NCBI GenBank assembly: GCA_964448015.1 | Contig: CAYUUV010000029.1 | Coordinates: 1 to 11,607 of the forward strand | DNA from: JACKGS01 sp964448015 | Lineage (GTDB): Bacteria > Patescibacteriota > Saccharimonadia > Saccharimonadales > UBA7683 | Direction of reading: 5' to 3' | Length of the DNA: 11,607 bases | The notes under the pieces: generated by a model | What the model was told of the DNA's origin: nothing | Databases searched by the model: none | What the model saw: the letters and a program-made list of their open reading frames with translations, nothing else | Translations under genes and position numbers: made by a program | Shown here: piece after piece, positions 1-4,683 of the stretch | Layout: each line of letters starts with the position of its first letter | How positions within the stretch are numbered: the first letter of the stretch is position 1

Positions 1-17
1 AAGAGGCTGAGGAGTGC

Positions 18-896
18 TTATGCTACGAGGATTACAATAATAATTCCAATAAGGAGTAGTGACACCGCCATGAACAAGGCAACCAGCCCAGCGCAGAGAT
101 AATTAGCCCAGTGTATATGTGGTCGAAGTTCAGGGTGCGTGCTGGTCGCTTGCAGTTGTTTGTGCATCGCGGCTTTGCCAGTTAGTCCAAGAATTGAACC
201 AACAAATGGAATCAGTCCTGCTACAAAGCTGATACCAAATACTTCCCATAACCTTCCTTTGACGAGGGCTTTTATTTTTGTATGAGAATCACCAATACCC
301 TTTTCATCAGCAGATTCGTTCATAATAAGATACGGTAATAATTGATATCGATAGCCGGCGATAATACCAGGTACAATCAGCAAAAGCGTCCAGCCAAATA
401 TTTTAATGTTTGCAAGTAGCTGCGCAAAAAGCAGTCGCCAGAATCGACTGACGGTTGCCTGTAGTGCTTCATTGAAACTGACTGATTGTTCTTCTTCACT
501 CTTGAGTGCAGCGTAGGTAAACATACCGTTAATAAATGTGCTAATAACGCTGCCAATGAGTATGGCAAACACGATCACAACAAATACAATAACTGCAATT
601 GCAATAATAGTGGCTATCTCGGGTCCGCTGCTTGCGGGAGCGGATGGCAAGCTTGGTGTGACCTGCGTTACTTCTGTCGAGCTTTCGGGTTCGGCTATGT
701 ATCGAATAATATCACTTCCTGCTTGGCCAACAAAACTAACAAATCCGAGAATAATCAGTGCAATTGCCCAGCCGGTATTATATTTAAAAAATCTGCTCAA
801 GGCATTAAAGCTGAGTGTGAACGGATTTGAGTCGTACGGCACGGTATGCGTGGCTTGCGGTGCGCGCGGCACATCTTGATGACTCGGTTTTGACAT
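18..896 (-). CDS. DUF975-like polytopic membrane protein
   Basis: This 292-residue integral membrane protein has a polar, proline-rich N-terminus of about 40 residues. About five hydrophobic segments follow, near residues 43-60, 94-122, 153-183, 218-238 and 264-292. The segment from about 180 to 225 (GYRYQLLPYLIMNES, then a charged stretch with KALVKGRLWEVFGISF) resembles the core of DUF975-type proteins, in which a tyrosine-rich turn is followed by a Ser/Lys-Gly helix and a membrane segment. No catalytic motif is visible, so no function is assigned. The ATG at 896 is supported by GAGGAG (904-909) seven bases upstream. A -10-like TATACT (923-928) sits in the 38-bp gap after dus, so the gene can be transcribed separately even though it lies directly downstream of dus on the same strand. 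The reading is confident; the family assignment is from pattern resemblance only. Confidence 0.8.
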   Translation of the reverse strand: MSKPSHQDVPRAPQATHTVPYDSNPFTLSFNALSRFFKYNTGWAIALIILGFVSFVGQAGSDIIRYIAEPESSTEVTQVTPSLPSAPASSGPEIATIIAIAVIVFVVIVFAILIGSVISTFINGMFTYAALKSEEEQSVSFNEALQATVSRFWRLLFAQLLANIKIFGWTLLLIVPGIIAGYRYQLLPYLIMNESADEKGIGDSHTKIKALVKGRLWEVFGISFVAGLIPFVGSILGLTGKAAMHKQLQATSTHPELRPHIHWANYLCAGLVALFMAVSLLLIGIIIVILVA

Positions 897-934
897 GGTA
901 GGTCTCCTCGTTTATATCCACCAGTATAGCGTGA

Positions 935-1903
935 TTAGCGGTATTGAGCGAGTACTTCTTGTGCTTGTTGGATATTTTTTGATTCCATGAGGCGGGCACG
1001 CAGCTCACTACTGCCCGGAAAATCGCGGACGTAGATTTTAAAGAAGCGCTTGAGGGTTTCGTACGGCTTGGCAGGTTCGTGTTTCGTGATTCGTTGGTCG
1101 TTGTTCGTTTGAAACAATGCAAGGTGGTGTTGCAACAAGGCCAGGAGCTCTTGCTTATTATGGCTGCTTGGTTCTTCTTCAAAACAGAATGGGTTGTGGA
1201 AGATGCCGCGCCCGATCATAATGCCGTCGATGCCGGTTTGTTGGATCAGTGTTTCGCCATGTGCCCTGCTTTCAACATCACCGTTGCCAATTAGTAGTGT
1301 ATTTGGGGAAACTGCGTCTCGCAGTTTTTTAATTTCGGGCATCAGTTCCCAGTGAGCTGGCACTTTACTCATTTCTTTTTTGGTACGCAGATGAACGGTT
1401 AGGGCAGCGATATCTTGTTGCAACAAATGTGTAATCCACCCTTCCCATTCGTCTACGTTTGAATAGCCAAGACGGCACTTCACGCTGACGGGTAATCCGG
1501 CCGTTTTTGCGGCGGCAATGATATCGGCGGCAAGGGCGGGATTCTGGCACATGGCCGCTCCCCCACCGCTTTTAATGGCGGTTTTTTCCGGGCAGCCCAT
1601 GTTGATATCAAGGCCCGCGAAGCCGCGTTTTTTACATTCTGCGGCCAGCGCAGCAATATCCGCCGGTACAGTTCCCCACACCTGGGCAATCACGGGCGTG
1701 ACTTCATCCGGATGCAGAGTGATTCGGCCAGCCGCAGCTTTTTCCCCGGCGTGAGCCCAGCCAGTCGCGTTCATAAATTCAGTAAAAAACAGATCGGGTG
1801 GGGCGGCCTTTGTGATCACACGGCGAAAAACATGGTCAGTCACTGCTTCCATGGGGGCAAGAACATAAAAGTGTTGCGGTAGTTTTTGCCAAACATTCAT
1901 CAT
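935..1903 (-). CDS. dus: tRNA-dihydrouridine synthase (Dus family)
   Basis: Dus enzymes are FMN flavoproteins that reduce uridine to dihydrouridine in tRNA, using NADPH. The 322-residue protein has the usual length and an N-terminal TIM barrel. It opens with APMEAVTDHVFRR (about 16-28), the first FMN/substrate loop. The catalytic cysteine is C104 in INMGCPEK, followed by KSGGGAAM (111-118). K142 in VKCRLGY and H171 in VHLRTK match conserved FMN/uracil-contact positions. GNGDV (206-210) and GIMIGRGIFHNP (227-238) form the phosphate-binding loops. A helical tRNA-binding domain follows, with LKRFFKIYVRDFPGSSELRARLM near the end. Two tandem in-frame ATGs exist at 1903 and 1900. A TAGAAT -10 hexamer (1907-1912) places the predicted +1 on the second, so translation probably starts at 1900 on a leaderless mRNA. 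It diverges from the gene at 1947. The subfamily (DusA/B/C) is not resolved. Confidence 0.95.
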   Translation of the reverse strand: MMNVWQKLPQHFYVLAPMEAVTDHVFRRVITKAAPPDLFFTEFMNATGWAHAGEKAAAGRITLHPDEVTPVIAQVWGTVPADIAALAAECKKRGFAGLDINMGCPEKTAIKSGGGAAMCQNPALAADIIAAAKTAGLPVSVKCRLGYSNVDEWEGWITHLLQQDIAALTVHLRTKKEMSKVPAHWELMPEIKKLRDAVSPNTLLIGNGDVESRAHGETLIQQTGIDGIMIGRGIFHNPFCFEEEPSSHNKQELLALLQHHLALFQTNNDQRITKHEPAKPYETLKRFFKIYVRDFPGSSELRARLMESKNIQQAQEVLAQYR

Positions 1904-1906
1904 TAT

Positions 1907-1939
1907 ATTCTAGCATTTTTTTGCAAGATGATGTACCCT
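1907..1939. promoter_or_regulatory. Compact divergent promoters for dus (-) and the 1947 gene (+)
   Basis: On the minus strand TGC-TAGAAT (hexamer 1907-1912) ends six bases before the second ATG of dus. On the plus strand TACCCT (1934-1939) ends seven bases before the GTG at 1947. Neither gene has a recognisable Shine-Dalgarno. The -35 regions are weak and overlap the opposite promoter. This arrangement fits leaderless transcription of both genes, but it is inferred from spacing only. Confidence 0.45.
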
Positions 1940-1946
1940 GCATAGA

Positions 1947-2600
1947 GTGGAGAAAAAACAAGACCTAGGCTATGACTGGTGGCAGGCAAATCCTTCAAAC
2001 GACAGGGCGCTGCCTATAATATTAGGTGGCATTTTTGATGATGATCAGGAATGCGGCTGGATGAAGCAGCGCAGTTATGCGCATGAAGCACAGTTTGATG
2101 CTCTCGAACAATTTTACAAAGAACGCTACCCGGAATTGTTTACCCAGCTGAGCGCATGGGCAGCGGTGAGAGCGCATACACCAGCGGTGTTTGAAAACGT
2201 TGATGCAACAATGCATCATTACTACCGTGGCGCAGTCATTGCGATATATGCACTCGAGGCTTCCGTACCGAAAACCGAACGATTCAGTGATTTATCACCC
2301 CGCTACAGTGCACACGTTGCCGAACTTGATATGATTGATACCGAATCGTGGTTGCTTGCGATGCGAGCATCAACCGTGAAGCAAACCGAACAGCTTCGCG
2401 GCTTTATTGAGCACGATTATCACTGGATCAACGAGCCAGAGTATCTGAAGACCGCCATGCATATTGGTGCGCAGTACGCCTACATACTCATGACGCATAA
2501 TCGTCACTGTATTGAACGAGAGCAAGAAATTGCCTGGATGACTCGAGATGACGAATCATTCGAAGGCTGGCTGGAATATAAGGCCACCGGCGGTTTGTAG
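1947..2600 (+). CDS. Hypothetical soluble protein
   Basis: This 217-residue protein belongs to no family I recognise. It is cytosolic in character, with no signal peptide or membrane segment, and is rich in aromatic residues, histidine and acidic residues (for example YDWWQANP at the start, DATMHHYYRGA near 87-97 and GFIEHDYHWINEPEY near 151-165). Predicted content is mostly helical. The start is GTG: the two ATGs just upstream are in another frame that meets TAG at once, and the in-frame codons upstream offer no alternative. No Shine-Dalgarno precedes the GTG, which sits eight bases after a TACCCT hexamer. The last 45 bases are antisense to the end of the LURP-one-like gene, so both C-termini are encoded in the same DNA. 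Coding status is likely because the frame is long and its composition is protein-like. Confidence 0.75.
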   Translation: MEKKQDLGYDWWQANPSNDRALPIILGGIFDDDQECGWMKQRSYAHEAQFDALEQFYKERYPELFTQLSAWAAVRAHTPAVFENVDATMHHYYRGAVIAIYALEASVPKTERFSDLSPRYSAHVAELDMIDTESWLLAMRASTVKQTEQLRGFIEHDYHWINEPEYLKTAMHIGAQYAYILMTHNRHCIEREQEIAWMTRDDESFEGWLEYKATGGL

Positions 2601-3179
2601 TTTGTAGAGGTTGCTAACTTTGCCGAGCTTCAATAATGGCCGTATGCTTGGAATCGCAATTGGTAGCAGTGTGCCAAGCTGGTTTTCTATCTGATCTGAA
2701 AAATCACAGGCTAATCTTACAGTTAAAGGATTCTTATTTTGCTCAATTGTGCCAATAACGCCAGTGGTGGTGGCAATCACAAACTTCTGCGGAACAAATA
2801 ATGCTACAAAATCAAAGTACCGGCGCAGGACTCCCAGTAGGTTGCTGTCTTCGTTGATAGTACCGATTTCCTGGTCGGTTTGGTTGAGTATCAGCCATTC
2901 ATCTCGAACAAAGGCAGAAGCCATACCCTTTCGTCTGAGGGCTGCTACCTTCGTGCCGGTTTGATCAAAAATATCGTAGGTTGCCCCAAAGTCCATAATT
3001 TGCCGGGCCTGCATGCTAAAAAACTGCTGTGTTTTTGCTTCATCTTTGTAAAAGTTCACCTGTTCTTTCAGGGTGAATGCCTTTGCTTCGGCTTTACATA
3101 AAAGCGTACGGTTTTCATCAAACGTACGAACAGTTGCCCCAACAAGTTTTAGTATTTGACGCTCTACCTGTAGTTTCAT
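2556..3179 (-). CDS. LURP-one-related / tubby C-terminal-like protein
   Basis: The 207-residue protein has the alternating beta-strand pattern of the LURP-one (DUF567)/scramblase superfamily, a beta-barrel with a central hydrophobic helix. Recognisable elements are KEQVNFYKDE (38-47), the strand pair ARQIMDFGATYDIFDQTGTK (58-77), LRRKGMASAFVRDEWLI (81-97), IGTINEDSN (105-113) and a C-terminal hydrophobic helix LLPIAIPSIRPLL (171-183). In other lineages these domains bind membrane lipid or have no known function; none is assigned here. It has a standard promoter, TTGATA-17-TAACAT, with a short leader and a weak AGAAAGA ribosome site. Its last 45 bases overlap the convergent gene ending at 2600. 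The family call rests on motif layout and is fairly confident. Confidence 0.75.
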   Translation of the reverse strand: MKLQVERQILKLVGATVRTFDENRTLLCKAEAKAFTLKEQVNFYKDEAKTQQFFSMQARQIMDFGATYDIFDQTGTKVAALRRKGMASAFVRDEWLILNQTDQEIGTINEDSNLLGVLRRYFDFVALFVPQKFVIATTTGVIGTIEQNKNPLTVRLACDFSDQIENQLGTLLPIAIPSIRPLLKLGKVSNLYKLQTAGGLIFQPAFE

Positions 3180-3194
3180 GTCGATTCTTTCTGT

Positions 3195-3223
3195 ATGTTA
3201 TGTTACCTATTGCAGTATATCAA
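3195..3223 (-). promoter_or_regulatory. Sigma70-type promoter of the LURP-one-like gene
   Basis: TTGATA (3218-3223) and TAACAT (3195-3200) are separated by exactly 17 bases on the minus strand. The predicted start is about 9 bases upstream of the ATG at 3179. It lies immediately downstream of the intrinsic terminator at 3226-3250, so upstream minus-strand transcription is insulated from this gene. Confidence 0.6.
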
Positions 3224-3225
3224 AA

Positions 3226-3250
3226 TAAAAAAGACCGAGGGTAATCGGCC
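3226..3250 (-). terminator. Intrinsic terminator closing the micro-ORF/RNA region
   Basis: On the minus strand GGCCGA, loop TTACCC and TCGGTC form a six-pair stem (one G-T pair) followed directly by six T, an A and four T. The U-tract exists only in the minus direction. It therefore ends a transcript coming from higher coordinates, which supports minus-strand transcription through 3300-3900. Confidence 0.7.
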
Positions 3251-3268
3251 AATTCAGCTGCATAGTTT

Positions 3269-3298
3269 GTCATCTCGAGCCTGTCTGGTCGAGATGAC
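3269..3298. repeat. Palindromic repeat, GTCATCTCGA core
   Basis: GTCATCTCGA (3269-3278) and its exact reverse complement TCGAGATGAC (3289-3298) flank a 10-base loop. The same 10-mer forms the outer arms of the larger palindrome at 4513-4615, and TCGAGATGAC recurs at 9270-9279. This looks like a REP/MITE-like intergenic family. Confidence 0.65.
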
Positions 3299-3475
3299 GA
3301 GTACGAGTGTTTATTTTTTGGGGCTGATAAGCTCCTGAGTTATTTTCATCACTTGAAACCTGCGAATATTCGTAGACTTAAAGTGATGGACAGGTGTGAT
3401 ACCCGCGCGAGAGCTGGCAATAGCCTCTCAATCGCTGCGTCGGAACGCGTCCACCAAGCTGGTTGGTCGGAAAGC
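3299..3475. other. Non-coding stretch with small inverted repeats
   Basis: No convincing gene is seen here. It contains ACTTGAAACCTGC (3351-3363), a near-inverse match to 4248-4260, and an imperfect palindrome around GAATATTC. A GAGAG/CTCTC hairpin spans 3409-3429. It would be the 3' untranslated part of a minus-strand transcript carrying the zinc-finger ORF and ending at 3226-3250. Confidence 0.4.
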
Positions 3476-3612
3476 TTATCGCTTTTCGACCTCACCTTTG
3501 CCCTTGCACCGTTTGCACGGATGGGTGGCAAGACCGCCGAGACCAGAGGTGCTACCTTTGCCATTGCAGGCAGGACAGCGCTCCATCTTGGGGGGTTGGT
3601 GAGCCAGGCCAT
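3476..3612 (-). CDS. Small DnaJ-type CxxCxGxG zinc-finger protein, split by a C-run frameshift
   Basis: The zinc-finger frame (3476-3586) encodes 36 residues with two CxxCxGxG motifs, CPACNGKG and CKRCKGKG, separated by a Gly/Ser/Thr linker and ending in a charged tail. Four cysteines in this spacing are the DnaJ-cysteine-rich type of zinc site, known for zinc binding and protein or RNA contacts. The only strong ribosome site, AAGGAGGTGA (3615-3624), belongs to the ATG at 3612, which is in a different frame. That frame starts MAWLTNPP and then loses the zinc motifs. A -1 shift at the heptamer C CCC CCA joins MAWLTNPPK to MERCPACNGKG, giving 45 residues. This fits the X-XXY-YYZ rule for -1 ribosomal slippage, but a lost C in a six-C run (mutation or assembly error) explains it equally well. 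The finger motifs themselves are clear; the intact product is uncertain. Confidence 0.5.
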
Positions 3613-3664
3613 ATTCACCTCCTTCCAGAGGTCTTGTGGACTTGGGGATTGAACTGAGCGAGTG

Positions 3665-3703
3665 TGGCGCCCGGGGTACGGAAGGCCCGGAAGCCGGGCG
3701 CCA
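3665..3703. other. Strong GC hairpin between the two micro-ORFs
   Basis: TGGCGCCCGG (3665-3674) and CCGGGCGCCA (3694-3703) are perfect 10-bp inverted arms, and the loop contains a further CCGG complement. No U-tract follows on either strand, so it is not a standard terminator. Its place between the 10-residue ORF and the zinc-finger Shine-Dalgarno would suit RNA processing, transcript stability or translational control. Confidence 0.55.
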
Positions 3704-3747
3704 TCACTCTGATTGTGCATCTGATGCGGCATGTAGCGCTGACGGGG

Positions 3748-3780
3748 CTACAAGGCCTTGGCGATGGACAGGAAGCCCAT
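3748..3780 (-). CDS. Ten-residue micro-ORF (possible leader peptide)
   Basis: The ORF encodes MGFLSIAKAL followed by TAG. It would be dismissed but for its ribosome site: AGGAGGTGA (3783-3791), a full anti-Shine-Dalgarno complement, sits three bases before the ATG in the same context (GGAGGTGARTATGG) as the zinc-finger start downstream. The peptide is hydrophobic with one lysine. It shows no run of a single amino acid or other attenuator signature. A strong hairpin (3665-3703) separates it from the zinc-finger gene. It may be a leader peptide or a remnant of a longer gene. The same frame stays open after the TAG, but that stretch does not look like a protein. Confidence 0.35.
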   Translation of the reverse strand: MGFLSIAKAL

Positions 3781-3810
3781 ACTCACCTCCTCTTTGTTTG
3801 ACAATAAGAA

Positions 3811-3896
3811 GAATCATCTGGGAAGCGCTAAGCAGCTCTACATCGGGAGGATGGGCAATGCAGCCTGGTTCTTTCCAGGCACCCAGACGGATTGTA
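3811..3896 (-). other. Structured leader upstream of the micro-ORF, with a possible -10 box
   Basis: On the minus strand TACAAT (3891-3896) could serve as a -10, without a clear -35. The RNA that follows would begin near the stem TCTGGG/CCCAGA (3882-3887 with 3817-3822). That stem encloses a perfect hairpin GCCTGG/CCAGGC (3875-3880 with 3863-3868) and a CATC/GATG pairing. This folded leader ends shortly before the micro-ORF ribosome site. It may be a separate 5' UTR or a continuation of the upstream RNA. Confidence 0.4.
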
Positions 3897-3902
3897 TACA
3901 TC

Positions 3903-3920
3903 AAAAAAAGCCGGCGCGGC
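3903..3920 (-). terminator. Terminator-like GC hairpin plus T7
   Basis: On the minus strand GCCG-cgc-CGGC (3920-3910) is followed at once by seven T (3909-3903). The same bases form the 3' acceptor strand of the tRNA-like element at 3913-3982, so the terminator and the closed tRNA-like fold exclude each other. The short four-pair stem would be a modest terminator. Confidence 0.45.
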
Positions 3921-3982
3921 AGGATTCGAACCTGCAACCTTCCCGAACGTATCGGGCTACTGAAACCGTTCAGCTTCGCGCC
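3913..3982 (-). ncRNA. tRNA-like element 1 (T-arm canonical, anticodon-position ACG)
   Basis: Read on the minus strand, GGCGCG pairs with CGCGCC to close a 70-nt element. Its T-arm is canonical: GCAGG, TTCGAAT, CCTGC. A D-arm-like hairpin carries the GG of a D-loop (GCTG AACGGTTT CAGT, or CTGAA CGGT TTCAG). The middle arm is CCCG ATACGTT CGGG; with a seven-base loop this places ACG (arginine) after U33. Against a normal tRNA, the acceptor stem has six pairs, T8 is A, A21 is absent and no CCA is encoded. It is a degenerate tRNA or a tRNA-mimicking domain of the larger RNA. It abuts the second element with a three-base gap. Confidence 0.45.
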
Positions 3983-3985
3983 TAG

Positions 3986-4070
3986 TCGGGATAGCAGGAT
4001 TCGCACCCGCACCTTCCGCATTTTGCGGACGCACTTCTGAAAGACTTTGGCCTTTCTATGCTATATCCCG
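3986..4070 (-). ncRNA. tRNA-like element 2 (proline-type acceptor)
   Basis: The acceptor CGGGATA pairs perfectly with TATCCCG and is followed by A. C1-G72 plus A73 is the hallmark of bacterial tRNA-Pro, and the start CGGGATATAGC reads like a proline tRNA. The T-arm is GCGGG, TGCGAAT, CCTGC, with G replacing the universal second U of the T-loop. The middle is abnormal. A 5-bp hairpin GAAAG/CTTTC stands where the D-arm should be. The next arm, TCCGC AAAAT GCGGA, has a five-base loop; opened to seven bases it lacks U33. No proline anticodon is found and no CCA follows. A functional decoding tRNA is unlikely, so it is best read as a tRNA remnant or mimic. Confidence 0.45.
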
Positions 4071-4074
4071 CGGA

Positions 4075-4150
4075 GGATCCTGTGGTTATACGTTTTAAAC
4101 AAGTCGCGTGTGAGCGCGCCTTGGTCCCCTTACGTATATCCACAGGATCC
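4075..4150. repeat. Long inverted repeat (19-bp arms, one mismatch)
   Basis: Arms 4075-4093 and 4132-4150 match at 18 of 19 positions, beginning with GGATCCTGTGG. The loop holds a second stem, CAAG-CGCG with CGCG-CTTG (4100-4123), with one mismatch pair. On the minus strand this hairpin sits immediately before tRNA-like element 2. The two tRNA-like elements and this hairpin are consecutive stem-closed domains with almost no spacer. Confidence 0.6.
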
Positions 4151-4156
4151 AAGTGT

Positions 4157-4200
4157 GTTGACGCCGGAAAAACCGGGGGGAAAGCCTCCCCGACGTCAAC
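4157..4200. other. Three-way junction fold
   Basis: GTTGACG (4157-4163) and CGTCAAC (4194-4200) close a junction that carries two hairpins, CCGG-CCGG with an A5 loop (4164-4176) and GGGG-CCCC (4177-4191). The compact pairing of nearly every base is typical of functional RNA rather than protein-coding DNA. Confidence 0.55.
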
Positions 4201-4438
4201 ATATGTATCCGAAGTATTCGGACAACAAAGCAAATGCTCCACCAGGTTGCAGGTATCAAGTTTCACGTATCAAAGAAGTGGCAAGTTTCAAGTAACATTA
4301 AATTTGCTACTCTATAGTTTCCTGTTCCTTGTTACACGTGACTTGAAACTGAAAGCGCAGCGCTTGGTTTGTTGTCCGATATTCACACCTGTCAAAGTTC
4401 GTGCGAGCGATAAAAAATAGCGCTCAAGCACTTTTCTT

Positions 4439-4467
4439 ATTATACGCTTAATTAATATTGCTGTCAA
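4439..4467 (-). promoter_or_regulatory. Perfect consensus sigma70 promoter facing the structured RNA
   Basis: On the minus strand TTGACA (4462-4467), a 17-base AT-rich spacer and TATAAT (4439-4444) match the sigma70 consensus at all 12 positions. No other promoter in the window approaches this. The predicted start near 4431 coincides with the first base of the hairpin at 4401-4431. No good ribosome site or protein-like frame follows, so a stable RNA gene is the simplest reading. Confidence 0.8.
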
Positions 4468-4512
4468 TAGTTCATGACCCGAATTACGAAACGAATAATA
4501 CTCCCATGTCCT

Positions 4513-4615
4513 GTCATCTCGAGTGAAATCGACCCGTTCTTCGTAGTAAGACTGCGAAGGGCGAAGAGATCTAGTTGTAATTGCTGGCAGATCTCTCGAT
4601 TTCACTCGAGATGAC
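4513..4615. repeat. MITE-like palindromic element with 20-bp perfect arms
   Basis: The 20-base arm 4513-4532 (GTCATCTCGA GTGAAATCGA) is exactly complementary to 4596-4615. Inside are further short inverted motifs, TTCG with CGAA and AGATCT at 4566-4571 and 4589-4594. It carries no gene. It lies between the end of the helicase gene and the consensus promoter at 4439-4467, and could also act as a transcript end for the helicase. It shares its outer 10-mer with 3269-3298. Confidence 0.75.
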
Positions 4616-4683
4616 TGTAGCGGATAGTTTGGTGCAGGGTTCAGGATTTCATTAATACGAACTATTGCTCAACTGCTGGGTCG

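Larger units (their letters stand above)
3903..4431 (-). ncRNA. Candidate large structured RNA, family not recognised
   Basis: A perfect consensus promoter (4439-4467) predicts a start at G4431 on the minus strand. A hairpin begins exactly there: GTGC-TT-GAGCG paired with CGCTC-GCAC, 4401-4431. A 12-base exact long-range pairing follows, TCGGACAACAAA (4368-4379) with TTTGTTGTCCGA (4217-4228). It encloses AGTTTCAAGT/ACTTGAAACT (4284-4293 with 4341-4350). After it come a three-way junction (4157-4200), a 19-bp hairpin (4075-4150), two tRNA-like elements and a T7 tract. I see no conserved RNase P RNA, tmRNA, SRP or 6S motif. Plus-strand reading frames here have no protein-like composition. Large ornate RNAs next to tRNAs (GOLLD and ROOL types) offer a loose analogy only. 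The structures are seen directly; a single RNA product is inferred. Confidence 0.5.

Noticed and set aside
3349..3732. 127-residue minus-strand open frame covering the zinc-finger region
   Set aside because: Its composition is not protein-like before or after MAWLTNPP, it lacks a ribosome site at its own start, and the conserved cysteine motifs are in another frame.
4247..4352. CRISPR-like array from the repeated ACTTGAAAC motifs
   Set aside because: The copies are short, in both orientations, irregularly spaced and explained better as pairing strands of RNA helices.
4058..4420. 120-residue plus-strand open frame preceded by GGAGGATCC
   Set aside because: It runs through the inverted repeats of the candidate RNA and shows no domain; the GGAGG-like sequence is part of a hairpin arm. 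It is read as a shadow of RNA structure.
3903..4431. tmRNA or RNase P RNA as the identity of the structured region
   Set aside because: No tmRNA 5' end with a TTCGAC motif, no tag frame ending in an ALAA-like sequence, and no GAGGAAAGTCC or ACAGAA-type RNase P core were found on either strand. A model search could still overturn this.
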